A stretch of DNA of 64,000 bases from Prevotellaceae bacterium (GTDB taxonomy: Bacteria > Bacteroidota > Bacteroidia > Bacteroidales > Bacteroidaceae): the NCBI GenBank assembly GCA_029219385.1, contig JAQXTH010000008.1, positions 18,982 through 82,981 on the forward strand, written 5' to 3'. Position numbers and translations under genes: made by a program. Of this stretch, positions 47,944 through 56,919 are shown in pieces. The stretch's first letter is position 1; the number at the start of each line of letters is the position of its first letter. The notes beneath the pieces were generated by a model, which saw only the letters and a list, made by a program, of their open reading frames with translations, was not told the DNA's origin and searched no databases.

Positions 47944-49740
47944 TCACCCCAAAGGTTTGCAAGCCTCTTTCAACCAATCGCGGTCGGCCTCATCGTCAAG
48001 CAAAGGCAGAAGAGTCTCGACCACATGGCAATGATAATCATTGAGCCATTCCTTTTCTGTGTCGCACAGCATAGTGGTATCAATCAACCGCTTGTCTATA
48101 GGACAAAGAGTGAGCGGCTCAAAACCTACGAAAGTGCCAAACTCCGTCTCCATATACGGCACACAAAGTAACACATTCTCTATGCGCACCCCAAAGCGTC
48201 CCTCGAGATAGAGACCGGGTTCGTCGGTCACGGTCATGCCCTCAACAATAGGCGCGGGCATATAGTTCATGCGTATCTGGTGAGGCCCCTCGTGCACGTT
48301 GAGGTAGGCACCCACACCGTGTCCCGTGCCGTGACCAAAGTTATACCCCTCGCGCCACATGTCACTGCGGGCGGCAAGATCAAGTTGTGTGCCACTTGCC
48401 CCACGTGGAAACTTCAACCTGCTGAGGGCAATATGTCCTTTCAACACAAGAGTATAGACTTTTTTCTGTTCGTCGGTGGCAGAAGAACCAAGCAAAATAG
48501 TGCGAGTAATATCCGTGGTGCCACAAACATATTGCGCACCCGTGTCAACCAGCAAGATACCCTCCGGCTTCAGTGGCACATCGGTTTCCGGCGTAGCCTC
48601 ATAGTGAACTATCGCTCCATGTTCATTATAAGCCGCTATCGTGTCAAAACTCAATCCGCGAAAATCGGCATGTTCTTTACGCAATTCGGTGAGTTTTGCA
48701 TCAATCGACAATTCTGTTTCTCCCCCTCTCGGCACCGCCTCCGACAACCACCTCAACCATTTCACAAGCGCAACACCATCTTGCAACATGGCCTGACGCA
48801 TTCCCCTTATTTCCTGGCGATTTTTCACCGCCTTCATCGAAGCAATGGGCGAGTCGGCCACCACTGCCGTTCCCTTCTCTGCATTAAATGCACACATCGC
48901 CATGGCAGCATTGGTGAGAGGCGAAACAAGAGTGATTGTCTGCGAGCGCATAAGGTCTAGTTCTGCTTTATAATAGTCGGCCACCTTCACATTGTTTTGG
49001 TCAAGATAAGCAGCCACATCAGAATTTATCTTCATCGGATCGCAATAAAGCGTTGCCCCGTTGCGCCCCACAATGCAATAGGCCACAAACACCGGGTTGC
49101 AGTGCACATCTGCCCCCCTGAGATTAAGCAACCACGCCACCTCGTCGAGTTGACTCACCAGCATTTGACTGCACCCCATGCGTTCAACCTCGTCCATCAG
49201 TCGGTTTATCTTTGAAGCCACCGTTTCACCCGCCCATTCGAGCGGTTGCACCACGATGTCGCTATCGGGCAACTTGGGCCGGTCTTCCACCCACAATTCA
49301 TCGGGAGCACTAAAGTCGGCCACAACAGAAATGTCATATCGGGCAAGCTCATCTTGCAAAGCCAGAGCATCGCGATATGTAAACACTTTGCCGTCGATGC
49401 CCACCTTTCCACCCCGTTTAATCTTTTGTCCGAGCCAATCGGCAATAGAAGGAGTGCCCTCCACTCGCTCTTTCATCAGGCAAAACGGAGTGTCGGCCAA
49501 TGCTTGAGTGGCTGCAATGAAATAACGAGAGTCTGTCCACAAAGCAGCATCGTCGAGAGTGACCACGGCAGTACCGGCACTTCCGTCAAAGCCACTAATC
49601 CATTGACGACATTGCCAATAAGCAGGAATGTATTCCCCCGCATGAGGGTCGGTAGAGGGCAATATATAAGCCTCAAGGTCGTAGTTCTTCAACCATTGGC
49701 GAAGATCATCGACACGTTTAGAAATTTGGTCTTTCATCAT
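47944..49740 (-). CDS. Aminopeptidase P (M24B family)
   Basis: 598 aa, the long three-domain form with two N-terminal creatinase-like domains and a C-terminal pita-bread domain. The metal ligands are D in VDTGAQYVCGTTDITRT (two Asp), H in FGHGTGHGVGAYLNVHEGP, and E in TDEPGLY and RIENVLL. It removes an N-terminal residue before proline. The start at 49740 (or the next codon, 49737) lies about 17 nt after the start site predicted from the nearest promoter-repeat copy. Confidence 0.94.
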   Translation of the reverse strand: MMKDQISKRVDDLRQWLKNYDLEAYILPSTDPHAGEYIPAYWQCRQWISGFDGSAGTAVVTLDDAALWTDSRYFIAATQALADTPFCLMKERVEGTPSIADWLGQKIKRGGKVGIDGKVFTYRDALALQDELARYDISVVADFSAPDELWVEDRPKLPDSDIVVQPLEWAGETVASKINRLMDEVERMGCSQMLVSQLDEVAWLLNLRGADVHCNPVFVAYCIVGRNGATLYCDPMKINSDVAAYLDQNNVKVADYYKAELDLMRSQTITLVSPLTNAAMAMCAFNAEKGTAVVADSPIASMKAVKNRQEIRGMRQAMLQDGVALVKWLRWLSEAVPRGGETELSIDAKLTELRKEHADFRGLSFDTIAAYNEHGAIVHYEATPETDVPLKPEGILLVDTGAQYVCGTTDITRTILLGSSATDEQKKVYTLVLKGHIALSRLKFPRGASGTQLDLAARSDMWREGYNFGHGTGHGVGAYLNVHEGPHQIRMNYMPAPIVEGMTVTDEPGLYLEGRFGVRIENVLLCVPYMETEFGTFVGFEPLTLCPIDKRLIDTTMLCDTEKEWLNDYHCHVVETLLPLLDDEADRDWLKEACKPLG

Positions 49741-49761
49741 AAGGTCATAATTTTATTTAAT

Positions 49762-49841
49762 GCAAAGATAGTGCAAACCGAGAGCAAAAGAAAGCGACTT
49801 GTCGATTTATTTTGCCGAGGTGCAGCCTATTTTCGCTTTTA
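49762..49841 (-). repeat. Dispersed promoter-bearing repeat, copy C1 (nearest pepP)
   Basis: An ~80-bp copy on the minus strand, with TATCTTTG at 49770-49763 directed into pepP. The internal core AGGCTGCACCTCGGC is at about 49826-49812. Nearly identical to copies A and C2. Confidence 0.85.
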
Positions 49842-49846
49842 CGGTA

Positions 49847-49926
49847 GCAAAGATAGTGCAAACCGAGAGCAAAAGAAAGCAACTTGTCGATTTATTTTGC
49901 CGAGGTGAAGCCTATTTTCGCTTTTA
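49847..49926 (-). repeat. Dispersed promoter-bearing repeat, copy C2 (tandem)
   Basis: A second copy in direct tandem behind C1, -7 box at 49855-49848. It differs from C1 at only a few positions over about 78 bp, so a local duplication is likely. Confidence 0.85.
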
Positions 49927-49931
49927 TTATT

Positions 49932-49980
49932 GCAAAGATAGTGCAAATCAAGCACAGAAAAAAGCGACTTGGCGAATTTT
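49932..49980 (-). repeat. Dispersed promoter-bearing repeat, truncated copy C3
   Basis: A third, shorter copy. It contains the -7 box (49940-49933) and about 40 bp of the upstream part, then diverges. Confidence 0.7.
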
Positions 49981-50249
49981 CAAGCAATACACTTGCAGGT
50001 TCGTCATTAGAGTCTTGAATGGTTTCCGCTTATACGACCATCCAATCTGCTTTTGTTCCTACTCTTTTAATCAGAAATCAGATTACTTTCACTTCGTTTC
50101 ATCTATAAAGTTAATAAAAGTCATGCGAAATGAGCGGTTCACTATGCAAAAAAGCCCATCACCCATTTTTTTCACGAATAAAAAACACAAAAAGAAACAC
50201 AACATGATTAACTTTTAACACAATTATCGATTTAATCGAAATTTTATCT
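49981..50249. other. Intergenic stretch with no recognised feature
   Basis: About 270 bp between the tandem promoter repeats and the promoter of the 92-aa gene. It is AT-rich, with no open frame of note and no clear hairpin. Confidence 0.4.
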
Positions 50250-50257
50250 TAAATTTG
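50250..50257 (+). promoter_or_regulatory. -7 box of the 92-aa gene
   Basis: TAAATTTG, about 74 nt before the start codon. No consensus -33 element. Confidence 0.4.
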
Positions 50258-50330
50258 CAAACAGCAGTCCGATGACAACCAACCATTTCGGACTACACAA
50301 CAAAATCAATCCAAACAACAACACAAAAAC

Positions 50331-50609
50331 ATGGCAAACATCAACCAACTGATTAAGAACGACATTCGCCTTTGGGCACGCACCATAGGCTTTTTTGAAA
50401 ACGGTTCTGACGCAGGCTTTTTCTTGGTGGCCACCCACCGCGAAAACGATGTGGAGCATTATTGTGCATTTTCAGAGCGTTCGGGCGACTGTGTGTGTAT
50501 GAGCATGTTTCGCAATGCAAAATACGAATACTCACCCTACGGTCGCGAATATCTCTTTTCGTTCATCGACCAAGAGGGTCGCACCGTCTATCTTGAGTCG
50601 ATAGCATAA
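50331..50609 (+). CDS. Hypothetical 92-aa protein
   Basis: 92 aa, MANINQLIKNDIRLWARTIG and onward. I do not recognise the family. It is soluble, with no signal peptide or membrane segment. It alternates strands and short loops (FFLVATHRENDVEHYCAFSE, CVCMSMFR, EYLFSFIDQEGRTVYLESIA), suggesting a small beta-rich fold. It has three cysteines, two in CVC. A -7 box precedes it and a strong terminator follows, so it is a genuine single-gene unit. Function unknown. Confidence 0.7.
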   Translation: MANINQLIKNDIRLWARTIGFFENGSDAGFFLVATHRENDVEHYCAFSERSGDCVCMSMFRNAKYEYSPYGREYLFSFIDQEGRTVYLESIA

Positions 50610-50652
50610 GCCGCAAAAAAAACGACAACACATTGTAAAACCCATACCAATT

Positions 50653-50693
50653 CGATTGCGAGAAACGATTTTTGTTCTCGCAATCGTTTTTTT
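50653..50693 (+). terminator. Terminator of the 92-aa gene
   Basis: A 12-bp perfect stem, CGATTGCGAGAA (50653-50664) with TTCTCGCAATCG (50675-50686), then seven T. Confidence 0.9.
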
Positions 50694-50711
50694 ATGTCCC
50701 AACATAAAAAA

Positions 50712-50915
50712 CAAGAGTGTAAACAACAACAGTATTAACAAACAAAACTGTCAACCAAAATCAGTACACGTCAACGCGAAATTTTGAGCGGACTTAACGA
50801 TTTATCTCCGGCCGGAGATACTAGTATTTCCGGCCGGAAATCTTAGTATCTTCGGGCGGAAATACTAAGATTTTCGGCCGAGAATAATTCGCCAAGTCCG
50901 CTCGCGTGAAAATAT
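50712..50915. repeat. Palindromic tandem-repeat element, copy 2 (most complete)
   Basis: The 62-bp head (50712-50773) is shared with copy 1. It is followed by an outer inverted pair GAGCGGACTT (50786-50795) and AAGTCCGCTC (50894-50903). These enclose a 22-bp-period array of CTAGTA/TTAGTA cores with CCGGCCGGAAA-like spacers (about 50799-50890). The whole can fold into a long hairpin. No gene is seen in it. Confidence 0.78.
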
Positions 50916-50961
50916 TGACAAAACGCAACAAAACAGACCCGTTTTTTCTTCGTCTCAAGAC

Positions 50962-50996
50962 AAAAAAATCCGCCGTGCATATCGAAACACGGCGGA
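50962..50996 (-). terminator. Terminator of the PorT-like gene
   Basis: TCCGCCGTG (50969-50977) pairs with CACGGCGGA (50988-50996). On the minus strand it is followed by a run of seven T. Confidence 0.85.
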
Positions 50997-51021
50997 CAAA
51001 TTTTCATTATCCAAAATACTA

Positions 51022-51624
51022 TTAAAAGAAATAGCCTACATGAAATTGAAAAGAATTATTTTTTATAGACTCGCGGGTGCCGGTGATTTTTGCAAATTTC
51101 GACAACGCGATATTATATGCTGCCCCAACTTCTATATGTTTCAATACCTTTACGCCCAAACCAATGTTCCATGACAGCATTGAATTCTTTATCTTATAAT
51201 TTTCAGTGCTCCAAAAACTGCTCATCTCAGACGAACCAACATTGAAACCAAACTGAGGGCCGGTGGCCACAAAAGCCGCCACAATAGAGGGCATGCCAAT
51301 CTGATAGCGCAAATTCACAGGTATCTCAATAGTCTTGAGAGCCTTGGTCTTTTCCACTCCGTTGTCGGAACCATTGATATACCTTTGCGAATATTGAGCC
51401 GACAAGTCAATTCCTATGCCAATCAAAGGTACAGTAAATTCCACTTTGGGCCCGATAAACCAACCACAACGGTTGGACGAATCGAAATTGCGACCCACCG
51501 GCTCACGAAAATCAGCCTTTGTGAGGTTCATACCTCCCACAACGCCAAAGTCAAATTGGGCAGAGGCTCTGTCAACACCAAACATCAACAAGGCTGCCAC
51601 TAAAACAATAAAATGTCTCTTCAT
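51022..51624 (-). CDS. PorT-like outer-membrane beta-barrel protein
   Basis: 200 aa. A signal peptide (MKRHFIVLVAALLMFGVDRASAQ) is followed by an eight-strand beta-barrel with alternating hydrophobic strands (FDFGVVGGMNLTKADF, YINGSD loop, IEVGAAYNIALSKFAKI, SFQFHVGYFF as the last strand, ending in Phe). This is the OMP_b-brl_2/PorT type common in Bacteroidetes. The role is structural or unknown. It is monocistronic with its own terminator. Confidence 0.82.
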   Translation of the reverse strand: MKRHFIVLVAALLMFGVDRASAQFDFGVVGGMNLTKADFREPVGRNFDSSNRCGWFIGPKVEFTVPLIGIGIDLSAQYSQRYINGSDNGVEKTKALKTIEIPVNLRYQIGMPSIVAAFVATGPQFGFNVGSSEMSSFWSTENYKIKNSMLSWNIGLGVKVLKHIEVGAAYNIALSKFAKITGTRESIKNNSFQFHVGYFF

Positions 51625-51680
51625 AACAATTTTGTTTTCACTTAAATAATTAAAACAGTTAATTTGCTTTCTTCACACTG

Positions 51681-51688
51681 CAAAAATA
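51681..51688 (-). promoter_or_regulatory. -7 box of the PorT-like gene
   Basis: TATTTTTG on the minus strand, 57 nt before the start codon. No -33 match is seen. Confidence 0.35.
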
Positions 51689-51792
51689 AAAAAAATCTTG
51701 TCGATTGGTATGTTTTAAAGTATTTTTATATGTTTTTTATTTGAGTTATCGACGATTTACTTTATTTTCGCGTTATAAACACAATAAAAATC

Positions 51793-53226
51793 ATGACGGC
51801 TCAACAACAATCAAACAAACAAACTCTGATACAGACCGAAGAGCAGAAACAAATGCTTAAACCTCTGGCACAGGCCGAAATTCGCTTGTTGAGAATGTCA
51901 CAACAAGAGTTTGAACAAGATGTGCGCAACCAACTCGACACCAATCCCGCCCTTGAGGAAATTGACGACGAGCACGACGACAATGACAGCGACACCAATC
52001 TTGACAATACTGACACAGAAGTCGACGAAAAAAAAGAATACTCCAAAGAAGACTACGACAACGACCGCGTAAACGACTATGCGCCCGACGACATACCCAC
52101 ATACTACGACCCCGAAAACCGACGCGAAAAGACTGCGACCGATGCCGTTTCTTTCTACGAACTGTTGCAAGAGCAAGCCGCCGGCACTGACCTCACCGAC
52201 AAAGAGGCACACATCATGAACTACCTCATCGGCTCGCTCGATGACGATGGCTTTCTGCGTCCTTCATTGCGCAAACTATGCGATGAAATGGAGATAAATG
52301 AAGACATAGAGGTCTCTGTAAGCGAAATGACTCGTGTGTTGAGAATACTGCAAACCTTCGAACCGTCGGGCATCGCGGCAGCAAATTTGCAGGAGAGTCT
52401 CGCCATCCAACTAAAAAACCTTGACACCAACTCACCACTCAAAGCCAAAGCCATTGACATAATCACCCGGGGCTTTGACGACTATAAAAACAAACACTAC
52501 GACAAACTGTGTCAGAAATTTAAAATTGCGCGAGAAGACCTCGACAAAATCTACGCGATGGTGAGACACCTCAACCCACGACCCGCCGGCTCTACCGACA
52601 CAACGACCGACATCAATGCCATTCACATTACGCCCGACTTTATTATAAGAGAAACCGACAACGGATTTGACATCAGCCTCAGCCGAAGCCACCTGCCAAA
52701 AATAAAAATCAGTTCCTCATACTGCGACTATGCCCTTTCGGGCAAACAGTCGAACGAACAACTTGCCGTGCGCAAACAAGTGAACGAAGCAAAACTCTAT
52801 CTCACGGCCATGCAAATACGCCAACACACTCTGCTTGAAACAATGAGAGCCATCGTGCGTATGCAATCCGAATATTTCCACACAGGCGAACGCTCGTCGC
52901 TCGTGCCAATGACACAAAGCGACATTGCCGCCATTCTGAAGCGCGACCCCAGCACAATCTCGGGAGTCGTGTCAAACAAATATGCCGACACACCCTTTGG
53001 AATAGTACACCTCGGCAGCCTCTTCACCCAAACTTTCCTAAATAAGCAGGGTGATGAAATTTCGCGCGAAAGAGTGATGAAACACATGAGAGAACTGATC
53101 GACAACGAAGACAAAAACAACCCCATCTCCGACGAGGAACTTGCAGAAAAACTCAATGTGGCACGTCGCACCATAGCCAAATATCGCAAACTGATGAAAA
53201 TACCCGTTGCACGACTGCGCCGATGA
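51793..53226 (+). CDS. rpoN: RNA polymerase sigma-54 factor
   Basis: 477 aa. Region I is Q/L-rich (QTLIQTEEQKQMLKPLAQAEIRLLRMSQQEFEQ), followed by an acidic region II (DDEHDDNDSDTNLDNTD). Region III has the core-binding part and the DNA-binding helix-turn-helix. The RpoN box near the C-terminus reads ARRTIAKYRK, matching the conserved ARRTVAKYR. It directs RNA polymerase to -24/-12 promoters and needs an activator ATPase, none of which is in the window. It overlaps the PAP2 gene by 4 nt. Confidence 0.95.
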   Translation: MTAQQQSNKQTLIQTEEQKQMLKPLAQAEIRLLRMSQQEFEQDVRNQLDTNPALEEIDDEHDDNDSDTNLDNTDTEVDEKKEYSKEDYDNDRVNDYAPDDIPTYYDPENRREKTATDAVSFYELLQEQAAGTDLTDKEAHIMNYLIGSLDDDGFLRPSLRKLCDEMEINEDIEVSVSEMTRVLRILQTFEPSGIAAANLQESLAIQLKNLDTNSPLKAKAIDIITRGFDDYKNKHYDKLCQKFKIAREDLDKIYAMVRHLNPRPAGSTDTTTDINAIHITPDFIIRETDNGFDISLSRSHLPKIKISSSYCDYALSGKQSNEQLAVRKQVNEAKLYLTAMQIRQHTLLETMRAIVRMQSEYFHTGERSSLVPMTQSDIAAILKRDPSTISGVVSNKYADTPFGIVHLGSLFTQTFLNKQGDEISRERVMKHMRELIDNEDKNNPISDEELAEKLNVARRTIAKYRKLMKIPVARLRR

Positions 53227-53840
53227 AACAAAAACACATCATACTTATCGCAAAAATGTTTACGGTGTTGTTTGCACCCCACTATTTCCCTTTGGTCTGC
53301 CTATTGATATTGATGGGATTTAGTTATATGCGGTCTTTCCCACTAAACTACAAGATTTTCCTATTGGTGGTGGTCTATCTGTTCACGCTGGCATTGCCCA
53401 TGTTGCTAATCTCACTATACCATAAATTAGCGCGACACAGACAATCGCAACGCAACCTGCGCGAAAAGCGAATTATTCCCTACATGATAAGCATTGCGAG
53501 TTATTTCATGTGCTATTATATTATGTCATACTTCATCGTGCCACATTTTGTGGTGAGCGTTGTATTGGCCTCTATTTTAGTGCAACTCGTATGTCTCGCC
53601 ATAAACAACCGCCATAAGATCAGCACCCATTGCGCTGCTGCCGGAGCCATGAACGGAGCGTTGATGGCTTTTTCACTGATATTCAATTTCGACCCCACAT
53701 GGTGGCAGTGTCTCACACTGACCATTGCCGGCTGTGTCGGCTCGAGCCGACTGATACTGAGACGCCACTCGCCTGCCGAAGTCTATACAGGACTGCTCGT
53801 GGGTTTTGGAATCGGTTTTTTGGCAATACTCACTCTTTAA
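53223..53840 (+). CDS. PAP2-superfamily membrane protein
   Basis: 205 aa with about six transmembrane helices. The segments KISTHCAAAGAMNGALM (about 137-153, in place of the SGH motif) and SSRLILRRHSPAEVYTGLLVG (about 176-196, the SR...H motif) identify the phosphatidic acid phosphatase-2 fold. It has H141, R178 and H184 as likely catalytic residues. The likely substrate is a lipid phosphate such as undecaprenyl pyrophosphate. ATG overlaps the rpoN stop (ATGA), which implies translational coupling. Confidence 0.82.
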   Translation: MKQKHIILIAKMFTVLFAPHYFPLVCLLILMGFSYMRSFPLNYKIFLLVVVYLFTLALPMLLISLYHKLARHRQSQRNLREKRIIPYMISIASYFMCYYIMSYFIVPHFVVSVVLASILVQLVCLAINNRHKISTHCAAAGAMNGALMAFSLIFNFDPTWWQCLTLTIAGCVGSSRLILRRHSPAEVYTGLLVGFGIGFLAILTL

Positions 53841-53874
53841 ACGACAATCATAAACAATCACATAACACAACACA

Positions 53875-54381
53875 ATGAAACCCACAGTAAGCATAATCAT
53901 GGGCAGCACATCAGACCTGCCCGTAATGGAAAAAGCAGCAAAATTTCTCGATGAAATGGGTGTCTTCTTTGAAATGAACGCCCTTTCTGCTCACCGCACG
54001 CCGGCCGAAGTTGAAACCTTTGCACGCCGGGCCAAAGAGCGCGGCATTAAGGTGATCCTCGCAGCTGCAGGCATGGCGGCCGCACTGCCGGGAGTGATTG
54101 CGGCAAACACCACCCTGCCCGTAATCGGAATACCCATAAAAGGAATGCTCGACGGACTCGACTCCATGCTCTCAATCATTCAAATGCCACCGGGCATTCC
54201 CGTGGCCACCGTGGGAGTGAACGGTGCTCTCAACGCAGCCATACTTGCCGTTGAAATGCTTTCGCTCAGCGACGAACAACTTGCCTCTCGATTAGCAGAA
54301 TACAAAGAAAACCTTAAACAAAAAATCGTGAAGGCCAACCAAGAACTCGGCGAGACAAAATATAAACACAAGACCAACTGA
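53875..54381 (+). CDS. purE: 5-(carboxyamino)imidazole ribonucleotide mutase
   Basis: 168 aa, starting MKPTVSIIMGSTSDLPVMEK. The motifs GSTSDLPVM, SAHRTPAEVETFA and AGMAAALPGVIAANT are diagnostic of class I PurE. It moves the carboxylate of N5-CAIR to give CAIR in purine synthesis. It lies 34 bp after PAP2 and 2 bp before ispG. Confidence 0.97.
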   Translation: MKPTVSIIMGSTSDLPVMEKAAKFLDEMGVFFEMNALSAHRTPAEVETFARRAKERGIKVILAAAGMAAALPGVIAANTTLPVIGIPIKGMLDGLDSMLSIIQMPPGIPVATVGVNGALNAAILAVEMLSLSDEQLASRLAEYKENLKQKIVKANQELGETKYKHKTN

Positions 54382-54383
54382 AA

Positions 54384-56081
54384 ATGTATTTCAACTACCA
54401 ACGCCGGCTCACCAACGAAGTCACGATAGGATATAAACCTCTCGGCGGACACAATGCAATCCGCCTGCAAAGCATGACCACCACCCCTACAACCGATGTG
54501 GATGCTTCGGTGGCACAATGCCAGCGCATCATCAGAGCGGGAGCCGACTATGTGAGACTGACCGCCCAAGGACTGCGCGAAGTAGAAGCTCTGCGCTCCA
54601 TAAAACAGCAGTTGCGCGAAAAATCCATACTCACACCCTTGGTGGCCGATATCCACTTCAATCCCCACGTGGCCGACGCAGCGGCCACCGTGGTGGAAAA
54701 AGTGCGCATCAATCCCGGCAACTATGTCGACACGGCACGCCAATTCAAACACCTCGAATATACCGACGAGGAATATGCTGCCGAACTGCAAAAAATTCGC
54801 CAACGCCTCACCGCCTTTCTTGACATCTGCCGAGCCAACAACACGGCAGTGCGCATTGGCGTAAACCATGGCTCGCTGAGCGACCGCATCATGAGCCGCT
54901 ATGGCGACACACCTCGCGGCATTGTGGAAAGTTGCATGGAGTTTCTCCGCGTATGCAAAGAGGTTGATTTCAACAACGTGGTGTTGAGCATCAAGGCAAG
55001 CGAGCCTGCCGTGATGGTGCGCTCTGTGCGCCTGCTCGTGAACGAGATGAACAAAGAAGATATGCACTACCCCCTCCACCTCGGAGTGACCGAGGCCGGC
55101 GAAGGAACCGACGGGCGCATTGTAAGTGCGGCAGGCATTGGAACATTACTGGCCGACGGATTGGGCGACACCATCCGTGTGTCACTCAGTGAGGAACCCG
55201 AGCGAGAAATTCCCGTTGCACGAAAACTATGCGACTATATTGCCAACCGTCGCAAACACAATATCATACGTGCCACCATGGCCGACAACTTTGATTATCT
55301 CGACCCACAACGACGTCCTACCACTGCTGTGGGCAACATAGGTGGTTCAAACGTACCGGTGGTTATCAGCGATCGTGCCGGCTCGGGGCGCACTCGCCAA
55401 TCAGACTATACTTTTACACAACTTTGCGAGAAACACAAAGTGATGAAACTGCAATACGAGCAACTCACCAAAGACGTTGTCTCTACACTGCGCAAAAACC
55501 CCGACATCATTGTGATTGGAGAGACAAACCACCTCAACCGCGTAGGGCACCTCAGAGCCTTGGCCCACACGATGATGATAAACAATCTTAAAAACCCCCT
55601 CATCATCCACTTGGAATACAGCCACAACCCCAACACCATAGAAGACCACCAAATAGAAGCCTCGGCCGATGCCGCCCCCTTGTTGTTTGACGGATTGTGC
55701 GACGGACTGTGGCTAAGCGACTTCTCCGTGGGCGAAGACACTGTGATCGAAACCTCATTTGGCATACTCCAGGCAGTTGGGCAACGCTTGTCTTCCACCC
55801 GATATATCTCATGTCCCGGCTGTGGGCGCACTCTCTACGACCTGCAATCAACCATAAAGCGCATAAAATCTGCCACCACCCACCTGCCACCAATGAAAAT
55901 CGCCATAATGGGCTGCATTGTGAACGGTCCGGGCGAAATGGCTGATGCCGACTACGGCTATGTGGGTGCCGCACGAGGAAAGATAAGCCTCTACAAAGGG
56001 AAACAATGTATTGAAAAAAACATTCCCGAAGAACAGGCTGTCGAAAAACTACTCGAATTGATTTCAACGCAATCCCGCTAA
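54384..56081 (+). CDS. ispG: 4-hydroxy-3-methylbut-2-en-1-yl diphosphate synthase (IspG)
   Basis: 565 aa, the long form with a large insertion domain between the TIM barrel and the iron-sulfur domain, found in Bacteroidetes and plants. The barrel starts at TNEVTIGYKPLGGHNAIRLQSMT. The 4Fe-4S ligands are C477 and C480 (SCPGCGRT) and C511 with E518 (GCIVNGPGEMADADYGYVG). It makes HMBPP in the non-mevalonate pathway. The cluster end is marked by a hairpin at 56109-56141. Confidence 0.96.
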   Translation: MYFNYQRRLTNEVTIGYKPLGGHNAIRLQSMTTTPTTDVDASVAQCQRIIRAGADYVRLTAQGLREVEALRSIKQQLREKSILTPLVADIHFNPHVADAAATVVEKVRINPGNYVDTARQFKHLEYTDEEYAAELQKIRQRLTAFLDICRANNTAVRIGVNHGSLSDRIMSRYGDTPRGIVESCMEFLRVCKEVDFNNVVLSIKASEPAVMVRSVRLLVNEMNKEDMHYPLHLGVTEAGEGTDGRIVSAAGIGTLLADGLGDTIRVSLSEEPEREIPVARKLCDYIANRRKHNIIRATMADNFDYLDPQRRPTTAVGNIGGSNVPVVISDRAGSGRTRQSDYTFTQLCEKHKVMKLQYEQLTKDVVSTLRKNPDIIVIGETNHLNRVGHLRALAHTMMINNLKNPLIIHLEYSHNPNTIEDHQIEASADAAPLLFDGLCDGLWLSDFSVGEDTVIETSFGILQAVGQRLSSTRYISCPGCGRTLYDLQSTIKRIKSATTHLPPMKIAIMGCIVNGPGEMADADYGYVGAARGKISLYKGKQCIEKNIPEEQAVEKLLELISTQSR

Positions 56082-56108
56082 CAAAGCAATAAAGCGAAAA
56101 TACAAATG

Positions 56109-56141
56109 CGACCTGTCCGATATTCTTACTCGGACAGGTCG
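56109..56141 (+). terminator. Terminator of the rpoN-ispG cluster
   Basis: CGACCTGTCCG (56109-56119) pairs perfectly with CGGACAGGTCG (56131-56141), followed by TTTCT. Confidence 0.7.
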
Positions 56142-56206
56142 TTTCTGTATATCATCATCTGAAAACAATTACATTCAAATTCTGTTATAAGTCTGAACAA
56201 CTCAAA

Positions 56207-56707
56207 TCAATCTACCAATCGCTTCAATTCGTTGTTTGAAAGAATTATCTCGAAAGCTTCACCGGTGGTGTCACCCACATAAACATACTTCAAGTCGAGA
56301 TTGGTTTTTGCAATCAGTTCTGTAAAAATTTTTGCGTCATTAGCAGTCAGGAGAGACTTCGCGTTTTGTTTCATCTCGCTTGCATTTTGCCTGAAATTAT
56401 CAATGCTGTATTGCGACTCGTCCACAGAATAATAGTAGACACATTCTCCTGCCAAAACCTTTGCCGAGGTCACAGTCATGCCATTTCCCAAATTCAAAGG
56501 ACACTGAGCATTATAAGCCTTGATTTCGCTTTTCAATTGAATCAATGAAGCATTGTTGTCATCCGAGTCATTGTCAACGTCATCGTCATCGTCATCGTCA
56601 ACTGTCTCAACGAAATTATCACCACCTCGTTTCTCAGAATTTCCACACGAAGCCATAAACGCCATGCCAAAAGCAATACATACCGCCATAAAAACCGTTT
56701 TCTTCAT
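56207..56707 (-). CDS. Hypothetical lipoprotein with acidic linker
   Basis: 166 aa from ATG 56707 (MKKTVFMAVCIAFGMAFMASCGN). The lipobox AFMASC puts the lipidated Cys at 21. After it comes an acidic stretch of Asp and Asn (about residues 36-52, ETVDDDDDDDVDNDSDDN) and a domain of about 110 residues without a recognised family. An in-frame ATG ten codons earlier would push the signal sequence off the N-terminus. Function unknown. Confidence 0.75.
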   Translation of the reverse strand: MKKTVFMAVCIAFGMAFMASCGNSEKRGGDNFVETVDDDDDDDVDNDSDDNNASLIQLKSEIKAYNAQCPLNLGNGMTVTSAKVLAGECVYYYSVDESQYSIDNFRQNASEMKQNAKSLLTANDAKIFTELIAKTNLDLKYVYVGDTTGEAFEIILSNNELKRLVD

Positions 56708-56838
56708 AATACTGTTTCTTTTAAAGTTAATAATCATTTAATTGTTAATGAACGTTTCATACCAATAGTAACCCTCAAACTGAAGTTTTATTTTGTTAAA
56801 AGCAACATTTTTCTTCCATATAATTGCCTTTAATACAA

Positions 56839-56880
56839 AACAACCGAACCGTCTTTATCCAAAACGATTCGGTTGTTTTT
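56839..56880. terminator. Terminator of the DUF2795 gene
   Basis: AACAACCGAA (56839-56848) pairs with TTCGGTTGTT (56868-56877), with an inner CGT/ACG and a T run. Confidence 0.8.
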
Positions 56881-56919
56881 CTGTGTTATCTGCCTTTGTC
56901 AAAAAAGACAAAGAATGTC

